A model generated the notes under the pieces. That model was not told where the DNA came from, made no database searches, and saw only the letters and a program-made list of their open reading frames with translations. Positions 35,317-44,015 of a stretch of 64,000 nucleotides of DNA are shown piece by piece (the stretch's first letter is position 1; every line of letters starts with the position of its first letter). Made by a program: the position numbers and the translations under genes. Source of the DNA: Microbacterium paraoxydans (GTDB taxonomy: Bacteria > Actinomycetota > Actinomycetes > Actinomycetales > Microbacteriaceae); the NCBI RefSeq assembly GCF_900105335.1, contig NZ_LT629770.1, positions 2,046,001 to 2,110,000 of the forward strand. Reading direction: 5' to 3'.

Positions 35317-36420
35317 ATGACGCGGTTCTGGCTCGGGGGCTACGGCCCGGCGATGGAGGGCTCCGCCGAGGGGATCGGCGTGCTGGCAGGCGACGAGGGT
35401 CGGGAGGCCACGACGCTGGCCTACCGCGGGCCCGTGACGCAGACGCCGTCGCCGTCGTGGCTGGCGGCGCATCCGTCCCTCGACGTCGTGTACGCGGCGC
35501 TGGAGGGCGATGCCGCCGTGCAGGCGTTCGCGCGCACCGGGGAGCTGGCGCTGACGCCGCTCGGCGATCCGGTGGCGACGGGGGACGGCGTCTGTCATCT
35601 CGCGGTGTCGCCGAACGGCCAGACGCTCGTCGCCAGTTGCTACGGCGACGGGCGGGTCGTCCGGTTCGCACTCGCCGCCGATGGTCGTCTCGTGCCGGCC
35701 AAGGAGGACGCCGCCGCGGCCCTGCGCGCCGCCCTGTTCGGCGACGGCGATCCGGATGCGGCACCGGCGACTCCCGCCGGGGACGGCGTCGCGGCGGTCG
35801 ACCCGTACGGCGACGCGGGCCGCGCGTCGCACGCGCACGCCGCAGCCTTCCTGCCGGACGGGCGCGTGGCGACGACCGACCTCGGCTTCGATCTCGTCCG
35901 GTTCTGGCGCCTGCAGGGCACCGGGCTCGTCCTCGATCAGGAGGTCGTGCTTCCGCGCGGCACCGGTCCGCGCCACATGGTCGTGCATCCGAGTGGTCAC
36001 CTGCATGTCGTGACCGAGTACTCCTGCGAGGTCTTCACACTTGCGGCGGCCGCCGACGGCACCTGGGGCGTCGTCTCCTCGGCTCCGGCGAGCCCCATCG
36101 CGCAGATCGGCGTGGACTTCCCCGCCGAGCTCGCCCGCTCGAAGGACGGCCAGTTCCTCTACACCGCCCTCCGCGGCAGCAACACCATCGCGGCGCTGCG
36201 AGTGCGCGGCAGCGGTGAGGCCCTGGAACCGGTCGCGCTCGCCGACTCCGGAGTCGACTGGCCGCGACACCACCTCGTCTACCAGGGCAAGCTCCTCGTC
36301 GCCGGTCAGCGCTCCGACACCGTCACGCTGCTCGACCTCGACGACCGCACCGGGGTCCCGCTCGGAATCCGGCACGAGGCGCAGGCTCCCGCGCCGACGA
36401 GCATCCTCCCGCTCCGCTGA
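35317..36420 (+). CDS. Lactonase-family beta-propeller protein (6-phosphogluconolactonase YbhE-like)
   Basis: This 367-residue seven-bladed propeller belongs to the Pgl/YbhE lactonase family. Typical segments are SPSWLAAHPSLDVVYA, CHLAVSPNGQTLVASCYGDG, GRASHAHAAAFLPDGR and GPRHMVVHPSGHLHVVTEY. There is no signal peptide. It may hydrolyse 6-phosphogluconolactone or another lactone. It lies five bases after purA, so it is probably co-transcribed, without an obvious pathway link. Confidence 0.82.
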   Translation: MTRFWLGGYGPAMEGSAEGIGVLAGDEGREATTLAYRGPVTQTPSPSWLAAHPSLDVVYAALEGDAAVQAFARTGELALTPLGDPVATGDGVCHLAVSPNGQTLVASCYGDGRVVRFALAADGRLVPAKEDAAAALRAALFGDGDPDAAPATPAGDGVAAVDPYGDAGRASHAHAAAFLPDGRVATTDLGFDLVRFWRLQGTGLVLDQEVVLPRGTGPRHMVVHPSGHLHVVTEYSCEVFTLAAAADGTWGVVSSAPASPIAQIGVDFPAELARSKDGQFLYTALRGSNTIAALRVRGSGEALEPVALADSGVDWPRHHLVYQGKLLVAGQRSDTVTLLDLDDRTGVPLGIRHEAQAPAPTSILPLR

Positions 36421-36451
36421 CGCCGGGCCGGTCGTACTCTTCTTTAGAGGC

Positions 36452-36482
36452 TTGACCTCAACCATTCTTGAGGTTCTAGCGT
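36452..36482 (+). promoter_or_regulatory. MerR/SoxR-type promoter dyad, probable leaderless start
   Basis: CCTCAA-CCATTC-TTGAGG (36456-36473) matches the 18-bp SoxR-box layout and lies in the spacer between TTGACC (36452-36457) and TAGCGT (36477-36482). The spacer is 19 bp, the extended length used by MerR-family activators. Transcription would begin at about 36489-36490, the start codon itself, and no ribosome site is visible. Confidence 0.6.
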
Positions 36483-36489
36483 CGTCCTC

Positions 36490-37878
36490 ATGACGACCGA
36501 GACCGGGTGCACCGCGCCGTCCACGCCCGCTCCGCCCCGCATCCTCGGCAGCGAGTACGTCTGGATCACGATCGGCGCGTGCGCCCTCGTGTTCCTCGGC
36601 GCCTTCGAATCGCTGGCGGTCACCACCGTGATGCCGGCGGTCAGCTCCGATCTCGACGGCGAGCGGCTGTACGCGCTGGCCTTCGCCGGACCGCTGGCGA
36701 CGAGCGTGATCGGCATGGTGGTCGCCGGCAACTGGTCCGATCGGCGGGGTCCCGTGGTGCCGCTGTACGCCTCCGTCGCCCTGTTCACCGTGGGGCTGCT
36801 CGTCGCGGGGCTCGCGCCGACCATGGAGGTGCTCGTCGCGGGACGCTTCGCGCAGGGTCTCGGCAACGGCGGACGCATGGTGGCTCTCTACGTCGTGGTC
36901 GCCCGGGTGTACCCGACGTCCCTGCATCCGGCGATCTTCGCCGGGTTCGCCGCCGCGTGGGTCGTCCCCTCCCTGATCGGTCCGACGATCGCGGGTGCGG
37001 TCACGGAGGTGTGGAGCTGGCACTGGGTCTTCCTCGGGGTCGTGGTGCTCGTCGTGCTCGCGCTGCTGATGGTCGTCCCGGCCCTCCGCGGGCTCGCGCG
37101 CAGCGGAGACGCCACCACGCCGTGGGCTTTCGGGCGGCTGGGGTGGTCGGTGCTCGCCGCCGCCGCTGTGCTCGCCCTCGACCTCGTGGGCGAGGTCCCG
37201 GTCGCCGGGCCCTTCCTGTCGGCGGCCGCGGTGGTGATTGCGATCGCGGCGGTGCGCCCGCTCCTTCCGCGGGGCGCGCTCGTCGCCCGCCGGGGCCTGC
37301 CGTCGGTGATCCTCGTCCGTGGTCTCGGGGCGGCGGCGTTCTTCGGGGCGCAGATCTACCTGCCGTACCTGCTCACTGATCGGTACCTGCTGTCGCCGAC
37401 CCTCGCCGGGCTCGCGCTGACCGGGGGTGCGCTGGCCTGGTCGGCGGCGGCGACTGTCCAGGGGCGAATGGGCGAGCGCCTGTCGAGCGTGACCGCGGTG
37501 CGGGCGGGGACGATCCTCGTGGTCGTCGGGATCGCCCTGATCCTGGTGATCACGGTCACGCAGGCCGCCCCGCTGCTCGCCGCCCTCGCCTGGGTCGTTG
37601 CGGGTGCGGGCATGGGGTTGATGAGCCCGCGATCCAGTGCGCTCGTCCTCGCGACGTCCTCCCCGGCGGAACAGGGCTTCAACAGCGGAGCCATGACCGT
37701 GGCCGACTCCTTCGGGAGTGCGCTCGCCCTCGCCGTCACGGGCTCGCTCTTCGTCACGCTCGGGGCCGTAGCCGGCGTGGATGCGTTCGCGGGAGTCTTC
37801 GCGCTCGCCGCGGTGATCGGTGCGGCGGCGGCCGTCCTCGCCCCGCGGACAAGGAGCACGGAGCCCGCTGCGGAGTGA
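36490..37878 (+). CDS. MFS drug-efflux-type transporter
   Basis: This 462-residue major facilitator has about 14 hydrophobic helices and the loop GNWSDRRGPVVPLY between helices 2 and 3, like DHA-type exporters. The N-terminal 25 residues are hydrophilic. Its promoter carries a SoxR-like dyad, so expression probably responds to a redox-active or toxic compound through a MerR-family regulator encoded elsewhere. The substrate is unknown. It precedes bioY, which has its own promoter. Confidence 0.88.
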   Translation: MTTETGCTAPSTPAPPRILGSEYVWITIGACALVFLGAFESLAVTTVMPAVSSDLDGERLYALAFAGPLATSVIGMVVAGNWSDRRGPVVPLYASVALFTVGLLVAGLAPTMEVLVAGRFAQGLGNGGRMVALYVVVARVYPTSLHPAIFAGFAAAWVVPSLIGPTIAGAVTEVWSWHWVFLGVVVLVVLALLMVVPALRGLARSGDATTPWAFGRLGWSVLAAAAVLALDLVGEVPVAGPFLSAAAVVIAIAAVRPLLPRGALVARRGLPSVILVRGLGAAAFFGAQIYLPYLLTDRYLLSPTLAGLALTGGALAWSAAATVQGRMGERLSSVTAVRAGTILVVVGIALILVITVTQAAPLLAALAWVVAGAGMGLMSPRSSALVLATSSPAEQGFNSGAMTVADSFGSALALAVTGSLFVTLGAVAGVDAFAGVFALAAVIGAAAAVLAPRTRSTEPAAE

Positions 37879-37879
37879 T

Positions 37880-37939
37880 TTGCGCGGGCTGTGCGGGCAC
37901 CTCTACCCTGGTGAACGGTGTTCAGGTGAACACCGTTCA
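37880..37939 (+). promoter_or_regulatory. bioY promoter with two BioQ-type operators
   Basis: TTGCGC (37880-37885) and TACCCT (37904-37909) form a possible promoter. Two boxes of the form TGAAC-N3-GTTCA follow at 37912-37924 (N3 GGT) and 37927-37939 (N3 ACC), 15 bp apart centre to centre and over the predicted start site. That pattern is the palindrome recognised by the actinobacterial TetR-family biotin repressor BioQ. Confidence 0.7.
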
Positions 37940-37953
37940 GGAAGGAACACCCG

Positions 37954-38532
37954 ATGGCATCCACCCCCCGCGACACCTCCGCGACCCTCGGCCGCGTCGC
38001 CGTCTTCGCCGCGCTCATCATCGTGCTCGGCACGGTCGTCGTCCCGCTGCCCGGCGGGGTGCCCATCACCGGACAGACGCTCGCCGTCATGCTCGCCGGT
38101 CTCGTCCTCGGCCCGCGGGTCGCACCGTGGTCGGTCGCCCTCGTCCTCCTGCTCGCGGCGGTCGGACTCCCCGTGCTCGCGGGTGGGCGCGGAGGTCTCG
38201 GGGTCTTCGTCGGCCCCACGGCGGGGTACCTGCTCGGCTGGATCGTGGGCGTCGTCGTCATCGGACTGCTGATGCGCACCGGTCGCCCGACCTGGTGGCG
38301 TACCGCGCTCGCGGCCTTCGTCGGCGGTGTGCTCGTCGTCTACGCCTTCGGCATCCCCGTCCAGGCTCTCGTCACCGGCGTCCCCCTCGACCTCACGGCC
38401 CTCTCGACCTTGGCCTTCCTGCCCGGCGACCTCATCAAGGTGACCGCAGCCACCCTCATCGTCATGGCCCTCCGTCGCGCCTATCCCCGGGCCTTCGCGG
38501 ACCCCCGCACCGTCCCCTCCGTCGTCGCCTGA
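37954..38532 (+). CDS. bioY: Biotin transporter BioY
   Basis: This 192-residue substrate-binding component of an ECF-type or solitary biotin transporter has six helices. It contains PLPGGVPITGQTLAVMLAGLVLGPR and GLPVLAGGRGGLGVFVGPTAGYLLG, both diagnostic of BioY. A GGAAGGA ribosome site precedes the ATG. No bioM/bioN partners are adjacent, so it may use a shared ECF module. Twin BioQ-type boxes in its promoter support biotin-dependent repression. Confidence 0.93.
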   Translation: MASTPRDTSATLGRVAVFAALIIVLGTVVVPLPGGVPITGQTLAVMLAGLVLGPRVAPWSVALVLLLAAVGLPVLAGGRGGLGVFVGPTAGYLLGWIVGVVVIGLLMRTGRPTWWRTALAAFVGGVLVVYAFGIPVQALVTGVPLDLTALSTLAFLPGDLIKVTAATLIVMALRRAYPRAFADPRTVPSVVA

Positions 38533-38711
38533 CCCTCGGGCCGCCCCTGCTCGTCCCGTCGACTCCCCGTCGTGCACCCGGAAGGTCGGAAACCGGATCC
38601 GACACCGCGAAGGACGGGCATATCGGCGGACGGGAACAACTCACCCGTGACTCGACGTTCCTCATGAGCGAGACTGGGCCACGGACCGCCGCGGCCACGA
38701 GAGGGGCGAGC

Positions 38712-40148
38712 ATGACTGCTGCCGACAAGACCGACGAATACGACCTCATCGTGCTGGGCGGTGGTCCGGTCGGGGAGAACGTGGCGGACCGTGCCGTGCA
38801 GGGCGGTCTCACCGCGATCATCGTGGAGAGCGAGCTCGTCGGCGGGGAGTGCTCCTACTGGGCGTGCATGCCGTCGAAGGCGCTGCTCCGCTCGGCCCAG
38901 GCGCTCCGTGCCGCGCAGCACGTCGCGGGCGCCGCGCAGGCCGTGACCGGGGCCCTCGATGTGCGCGCCGTGTTCGAGCGCCGCGACTCCTTCACGAGCA
39001 ACTGGTCCGACGACGGGCAGGTGAAGTGGCTGGAGTCCGCCCACATCGACCTCGCCCGGGGTCACGGCCGGCTGACCGGGGAGCGCGAGGTCACGGTGAC
39101 CGACCAGGACGGCGGCACCCGGGTGCTGCGCGCGCGTCATGCCGTCGCCATCAGCACCGGTTCGGATGCTGTGATCCCGCCGATCGAGGGCCTGCGGGAG
39201 GCCTCGCCCTGGACGAGCCGCGAGGCGACCAGCGCCGAGGAGCTGCCCGACAGTCTCGCGGTCATCGGTGGCGGCGTGGTCGCGGTCGAGATGGCCACCG
39301 CGTACGCCGCGCTCGGCTCGTCGGTGACGCTGCTCGCGCGCAGCGGGCTGCTGGGCGGGATGGAGCCCTTCGCCGGAGAGCGCGTGGCCGACGGCCTGCG
39401 TGAGCTCGGCGTCGACGTCCGCACCGACACCGGCACGACGGCGGTGCACCGCGACGGGGACCGGGTGACCATCACCCTCGACAACGGGGAGACGGTGACC
39501 GCGGCGGAGGTGCTCGTCGCGACCGGGCGCTCTCCGCGCAGCGCCGACATCGGGCTCGACGTGGCTGGCCTTGAGCCGGGCCGCTGGATCGAGACCGACG
39601 ACACCCTCCGTGTCCCCGGGCACGACTGGCTCTACGCCGTGGGCGACGTCAACGGCCGCGTGCTGCTGACCCACCAGGGCAAGTACCAGGCGCGTGCCGC
39701 GGGTGACGTCATCGTCGCGCGGGCGAAGGGCGAGAGTGTGGATGACGCACCCTGGGGGCGTCACGCCGCCACGGCCGACCACGCCGCGGTGCCCCAGGTC
39801 ACCTTCTCGATCCCGGAGGTCGGGTCTGTCGGCCTCACCGAGGCGGCAGCGAAGGGCGCCGGCACCGCCGTCCGGGTCGTCGACTACGACCTCGGGTGGG
39901 TGGCGGGCGCGAGCCTGTACGAGGATGGCTTCGCCGGGCAGGCGCGCCTGGTCGTCGACACCGACCGCGACGTCGTCGTCGGTGCGACGTTCGTCGGCCC
40001 CGAGGTCGCCGAGCTCGTGCAGGCCGCGACCATCGCGATCGTCGGTGAGGTCCCGATCGCCCGACTCTGGCACGCCGTGCCCTCCTACCCCACGATCAGC
40101 GAGATCTGGTTGCGCCTGCTGGAGGGCTACGGCCGCGACTCGGCCTGA
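38712..40148 (+). CDS. FAD-dependent pyridine nucleotide-disulfide oxidoreductase
   Basis: This 478-residue flavoenzyme is of the dihydrolipoamide dehydrogenase/mercuric reductase family. FAD-binding GGGPVGENVA is at residues 16-25. The redox disulfide is Cys47/Cys52 in GGECSYWACMPSK. The NAD(P) site is VIGGGVVAVEMA and the second FAD motif YAVGDVNG. The C-terminus reads HAVPSYPTISEIW, where classical enzymes have HxHPTxxE, so the catalytic His-Glu arrangement is altered and lipoamide may not be the substrate. I used the ATG at 38712 behind GAGGGGCGAG; an in-frame ATG about 16 codons upstream lacks a ribosome site. Confidence 0.87.
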   Translation: MTAADKTDEYDLIVLGGGPVGENVADRAVQGGLTAIIVESELVGGECSYWACMPSKALLRSAQALRAAQHVAGAAQAVTGALDVRAVFERRDSFTSNWSDDGQVKWLESAHIDLARGHGRLTGEREVTVTDQDGGTRVLRARHAVAISTGSDAVIPPIEGLREASPWTSREATSAEELPDSLAVIGGGVVAVEMATAYAALGSSVTLLARSGLLGGMEPFAGERVADGLRELGVDVRTDTGTTAVHRDGDRVTITLDNGETVTAAEVLVATGRSPRSADIGLDVAGLEPGRWIETDDTLRVPGHDWLYAVGDVNGRVLLTHQGKYQARAAGDVIVARAKGESVDDAPWGRHAATADHAAVPQVTFSIPEVGSVGLTEAAAKGAGTAVRVVDYDLGWVAGASLYEDGFAGQARLVVDTDRDVVVGATFVGPEVAELVQAATIAIVGEVPIARLWHAVPSYPTISEIWLRLLEGYGRDSA

Positions 40149-40283
40149 TCCGGGCAATCCGATTCCGGTCGCGTGACGAACAGAACGCGCATTGTGTCCC
40201 AGATTGACGACCCCGCGCGCAACCCGGTGCCGGATGTCGCACCCGTCTTATACGCTCGAACCCACATCCGAGGAGGCAGGACC

Positions 40284-40586
40284 ATGAAGGCTGTACTCGC
40301 AGGAAACGTCATCGCCGAGGCCGACCAGGACGACCTCATCCGCATCGAGGGGAACTGGTACTTCCCGCCGGCATCCGTCGCGCCGGACGCCCTCGTCGAG
40401 AGCCCCACCCCGTACACGTGTCCGTGGAAGGGCGAGTGCCAGTACTACTCCGTCCAGGTCGACGGGGAGCTGCACAAGGATCTCGCGTGGTCGTATCCGC
40501 ATCCGTATCCGTCGGCGTTCGACCGGGTCGGCAAGGACTTCTCCGGCTACGTCGCCTTCGCCCCGGGCGTCGAGGTCTCGGCCTAG
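40284..40586 (+). CDS. DUF427 domain-containing protein
   Basis: This 100-residue protein has the DUF427 (NTP_transf_9) pattern, with YFPPASV, ESPTPYTCPWKGECQYYSV and AWSYPHPYPSA near its ends. A GAGGAGGCAGG ribosome site stands before the ATG. Family members are common single-domain proteins of unknown function. It lies 52 bp before the OpuB-type operon, with which it may share a transcript. Confidence 0.88.
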   Translation: MKAVLAGNVIAEADQDDLIRIEGNWYFPPASVAPDALVESPTPYTCPWKGECQYYSVQVDGELHKDLAWSYPHPYPSAFDRVGKDFSGYVAFAPGVEVSA

Positions 40587-40638
40587 TCCCGCACGACGCA
40601 CGACCGCACGTCCGCACGACCGTCGGAGAGACACCCTC

Positions 40639-41499
40639 ATGATCGAGTTCCGCAACGTCACGAAGCGCTTCCCCGACGGGACGCTCGCCGTCGACGACTT
40701 CAGCCTCGTGCTGCCCTCCCGCAAGACCACCGTGTTCGTCGGATCGTCCGGCTGCGGGAAGACCACCCTGCTCCGGATGATCAACCGCATGGTGGAGCCG
40801 ACGTCGGGGGAGGTCGAGATCGACGGGGAGAGCGTGCTGTCGGGCGACCCGGTCGCCCTGCGCCGGCGCATCGGCTATGTGATGCAGAACTCCGGGCTCA
40901 TGCCGCATTTCACCGTCATCGACAACGTGGCCACCGTGCTGCGGCTGAACGGGGTGAAGCGTAAGCAGGCGCATGAGCGTGCTCGCGAGCTGCTCACGAC
41001 CGTCGGCCTCGACCAGGCGCTCGCCGAGCGGTATCCGAGTCAGTTGTCGGGTGGTCAGCAGCAGCGCGTCGGGGTGGCCCGCGGACTCGCCGCCGACCCG
41101 AACATCCTCCTCATGGACGAGCCGTTCGGTGCGGTCGACCCCATCGTGCGCGCCGACCTCCAGCAGGAGACCCTGCGGCTGCAGCACGAGCTCGACAAGA
41201 CGGTCGTGTTCGTCACGCACGACATCGACGAGGCCTTCCTCCTCGGCGACCAGGTCGTCATCCTCGACAAGGGCGCCCGGATCGTGCAGGTGGGCAGCCC
41301 GAGCGAGATCATCGAGAACCCGGCCGACGACTTCGTCTCGTCCTTCATCGGAGCCGACCGCGGCCGCCGTGCGCTGCACCTCAAGCAGACTCCGCGGGGA
41401 ACCGTCGTCGTCGACTCCGAGGGGCGCACGCAGGGAGCGATCGTCGACGCGCCGGAGGGCGCGGTCGACGAAGCCGACACGGTGAGGGCGGCCCCGTGA
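40639..41499 (+). CDS. Osmoprotectant ABC transporter ATP-binding protein (OpuBA/ProV-like)
   Basis: This 286-residue nucleotide-binding protein has Walker A GSSGCGKTT (about 35-43), the signature LSGGQQQRVGVARGLA, Walker B ILLMDEPFGAVDP and an H-loop FVTHD. The C-terminal region after residue 240 is a short extension rather than a full CBS pair. It is the first gene of a four-gene QAT-family transporter for glycine betaine, choline or related compounds, and its stop overlaps the next start. Confidence 0.92.
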   Translation: MIEFRNVTKRFPDGTLAVDDFSLVLPSRKTTVFVGSSGCGKTTLLRMINRMVEPTSGEVEIDGESVLSGDPVALRRRIGYVMQNSGLMPHFTVIDNVATVLRLNGVKRKQAHERARELLTTVGLDQALAERYPSQLSGGQQQRVGVARGLAADPNILLMDEPFGAVDPIVRADLQQETLRLQHELDKTVVFVTHDIDEAFLLGDQVVILDKGARIVQVGSPSEIIENPADDFVSSFIGADRGRRALHLKQTPRGTVVVDSEGRTQGAIVDAPEGAVDEADTVRAAP

Positions 41500-42179
41500 A
41501 CTGGGTCGGCGACAACCTCGGGCTGATCCTCGAGCTCACCGCGGTGCACCTGCAGCAGAGCGCGATCGCGATCGTGCTCGGTTTCGTGCTGGCGCTCCCG
41601 CTGGGGTGGGTGGCCTGGCGCTATCAGCTCGTGAAGGGTCCGGTCATCGTCCTCACCGGGCTGCTCTACACGATCCCCTCCCTCGCCCTCCTCATCCTGC
41701 TGCCGTCGGTGGCGGGCTACCCGGCGCGCAGCCCGGCCAACCTCGTCATCGGCCTGACGATCTACGCGATCGCGATCCTCGTCCGCGCGGTATCCGACGG
41801 CCTGGACTCGGTCGACCCCGCGATCCGGCAGTCGGCGGTCGCGATGGGCTACGGCGGGTTCCGCCGCTTCTGGACGGTCGACTTCCCGCTCGCCGGGCCG
41901 GTCATCCTCGCGGGCCTCCGAGTGGCGGCGGTGAGCACCATCTCGCTCGCGACGGTCGGCATCCTCGTCGGCGTCACGAACCTCGGCTACCTGTTCACGA
42001 ACGGCCTCCAGCGCCGCATCCTCGCCGAGGTCTTCACCGGCATCGTCGCCGTCGTCGTCATCGCCCTGGTCATCGACCTCCTGCTGGTCCTCCTCGGGCG
42101 GGCCCTCATGCCGTGGACGCGGGCGGCGGCCACCCCTGCCGCTGCGCGGCGGACGATCACGCTGAGGACGGCCGCATGA
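41496..42179 (+). CDS. Osmoprotectant ABC transporter permease (OpuBB-like) 1
   Basis: This 227-residue permease has about six helices. The coupling-helix region reads AVSDGLDSVDPAIRQSAVAMGYGGFRRFW, the EAA-type motif that contacts the ATPase. It overlaps the ATPase gene (ATGA-type GTGAAC context) and the second permease gene by four bases each. Confidence 0.92.
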   Translation: MNWVGDNLGLILELTAVHLQQSAIAIVLGFVLALPLGWVAWRYQLVKGPVIVLTGLLYTIPSLALLILLPSVAGYPARSPANLVIGLTIYAIAILVRAVSDGLDSVDPAIRQSAVAMGYGGFRRFWTVDFPLAGPVILAGLRVAAVSTISLATVGILVGVTNLGYLFTNGLQRRILAEVFTGIVAVVVIALVIDLLLVLLGRALMPWTRAAATPAAARRTITLRTAA

Positions 42180-42895
42180 ACGTGTTCACCGAGGCCTTCG
42201 CCTGGCTGTTCTCACCCGACCGCTGGGTCGGGACGTACTCCCTCCCCGTCCTGTTCGGCCAGCATGTCTTCTACACGGTCATCTCCGTGCTGATCGCCGC
42301 GGTGATCGCCGTACCGCTCGGCTGGCTCATCGGGCACACCGGGAAAGGGCGGGAGATCGCGGTCGCCGTCTCCGGAGCGGCCCGCGCCATCCCGTCCTTC
42401 GGCCTCATGGTGCTGCTGGTGCTCCTGCTCGGGGTGCTGCGCACGCCCCTCGCGGCGATCATCACCTTCGTCGTCCTGGCGATCCCGTCCCTGCTGGCCG
42501 GCGCCTACACGGGCCTGGAGGCGGTCGACCGCCGAACCATCGACGCCGCGCGGGCGATGGGGATGACCGGCTGGCAGGTGTTCTGGAAGGTCGAGGTGCC
42601 GCTCGGCATGCCGCTGCTGGTCGGCGGCCTCCGCTCGGCGCTGCTGCAGGTCATCGCCACGGTGACGATCGCGGCCTACGTGAACCTCGGCGGCCTCGGC
42701 TGGCCGATCATCCAGGGCATCCCGCTCCGCCGCTTCGACCAGGTGCTCGGCGGCGCGATCCTCGTCGCGGTGCTCGCGCTCCTCGTCGACCTCCTGCTCG
42801 CGCTCGCCCAGCACGCCGCGGTGCCCCGCGGTGTGCGCACCCGTCCGCAACGACGCCGCGCTCGGGCGACCGCCCCCGCGGCCGCCCCCGCCTGA
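42176..42895 (+). CDS. Osmoprotectant ABC transporter permease (OpuBB-like) 2
   Basis: This 239-residue permease has helices throughout residues 1-215 and an Arg/Ala-rich cytoplasmic tail. The EAA loop is TGLEAVDRRTIDAARAMGMTGWQVFWK. Two different permease genes are typical of this transporter type, which forms a heterodimeric channel. The gene overlaps the preceding permease gene by four bases. Confidence 0.92.
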   Translation: MNVFTEAFAWLFSPDRWVGTYSLPVLFGQHVFYTVISVLIAAVIAVPLGWLIGHTGKGREIAVAVSGAARAIPSFGLMVLLVLLLGVLRTPLAAIITFVVLAIPSLLAGAYTGLEAVDRRTIDAARAMGMTGWQVFWKVEVPLGMPLLVGGLRSALLQVIATVTIAAYVNLGGLGWPIIQGIPLRRFDQVLGGAILVAVLALLVDLLLALAQHAAVPRGVRTRPQRRRARATAPAAAPA

Positions 42896-42929
42896 ACCAC
42901 AGCATCGTCCCCCAGAGAAGAGGAAGTCC

Positions 42930-43850
42930 ATGTTCACCGCACGAAAGTCCCGCCTCGCCCTTGCCGGCGGCGTCGCGCTCGCCGCCGCCCTCGCCCTCTC
43001 CGGCTGCGCCAACAGCAACCCGCTGGACGCGCCCACCGACGACGCCGGCGACGGTGGTGGCAGCGACACCATCGTCATCGGCTCGCAGGCCTACTACTCG
43101 AACGAGATCATCGCCGAGATCTACGCGCAGGCGCTCGAGGCCGCCGACTTCGACGTCGACCGCCAGTTCAGCATCGGCCAGCGCGACGCCTACATGCCGG
43201 ACGTCGAGTCCGGGGCGATCGACCTGTTCCCCGAGTACACGGGCAACCTGCTCGAGTACCTGGACAAGGATGCGACCGCCACCAGCCCGGACGACGTCTA
43301 CGCGGCCCTGAAAGACGCGCTCCCGGACGGCCTCACCGCGCTGGACTACGCCGAGGCCTCCGACCAGGACACCTACACGGTGCTCAAGAGCTTCGCCGAG
43401 GAGAACGACCTCACCTCGATCGCCGACCTCGCAGACGTCACCACCCCGGTCACGATCGGCGCGGCTCCCGAGTTCGAGCAGCGTCCGTACGGTCCCGCGG
43501 CGGCCAAGGAGGTCTACGGCGTCGACCTGGCGTTCTCCGCTACCGGTCCCACGACGCTGGAGTCGCTGCTCGCCGGCGAGATCCAGGTCGCGGACATCTA
43601 CTCGGCCGATCCGGCATTCCAGACCGAGGACATCGTGGCGCTGGAAGACCCGGAGAACATCATCCTGGCCTCGAACGTCGTCCCGATCGCTTCCAGCGAC
43701 GTGGCCGACGAGATCGCCGACGTCATCAACGGCATCAGCGCCAAGCTGACCGCCGAGGAGCTCGTCGCCCTCAACGTGCAGAGCACGGTCGACCAGAAGT
43801 CGGCGGAGGACATCGCGAAGCAGTGGCTGACGGACAACGACCTCGTCTGA
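42930..43850 (+). CDS. Osmoprotectant ABC transporter substrate-binding lipoprotein (OpuBC-like)
   Basis: This 306-residue lipoprotein has a signal peptide with lipobox LSGC near residue 27, followed by a periplasmic-binding fold of the glycine betaine/OsmF family. It contains IGSQAYYSNEIIAEIYAQAL, DLFPEYTGNLLEYL and SASGPTTLES-like segments. The aromatic residues of the ligand box cannot be placed exactly from sequence alone. A GAAGAGGAAG ribosome site precedes the ATG. A hairpin terminator follows 12 bp after the stop. Confidence 0.9.
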   Translation: MFTARKSRLALAGGVALAAALALSGCANSNPLDAPTDDAGDGGGSDTIVIGSQAYYSNEIIAEIYAQALEAADFDVDRQFSIGQRDAYMPDVESGAIDLFPEYTGNLLEYLDKDATATSPDDVYAALKDALPDGLTALDYAEASDQDTYTVLKSFAEENDLTSIADLADVTTPVTIGAAPEFEQRPYGPAAAKEVYGVDLAFSATGPTTLESLLAGEIQVADIYSADPAFQTEDIVALEDPENIILASNVVPIASSDVADEIADVINGISAKLTAEELVALNVQSTVDQKSAEDIAKQWLTDNDLV

Positions 43851-43862
43851 ATCGTCTCCCCG

Positions 43863-43896
43863 CGAAGCGCCCGGCCCTCAGGGGGCGGGCGCTTCG
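43863..43896 (+). terminator. Terminator of the OpuB-type operon
   Basis: Perfect 11-bp arms CGAAGCGCCCG and complement, with an inner CCC-GGG pair, lie 12 bp past the substrate-binding protein stop and are followed by a T-rich TCGTCGTCCTC. Confidence 0.8.
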
Positions 43897-43916
43897 TCGT
43901 CCTCGACCGCCGGCGT

Positions 43917-43998
43917 GCACAGCTTCGGAGATCGCGCCCGACACGCCGCGGAGGACCCCGGCCTGACGGTGTGTCGCCCCGGATCTCCGAAGTTGTGC
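43917..43998. terminator. Second long inverted repeat between convergent operons
   Basis: GCACAGCTTCGGAGATC (43917-43933) pairs with 43982-43998 at 16 of 17 positions, and a further ACAC/GTGT pair extends it inward. It lies just before the stop of the AI-2E-type gene on the other strand, so it likely ends that transcript. Confidence 0.6.
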
Positions 43999-44015
43999 CC
44001 TGGGCGGGGGTGGGA

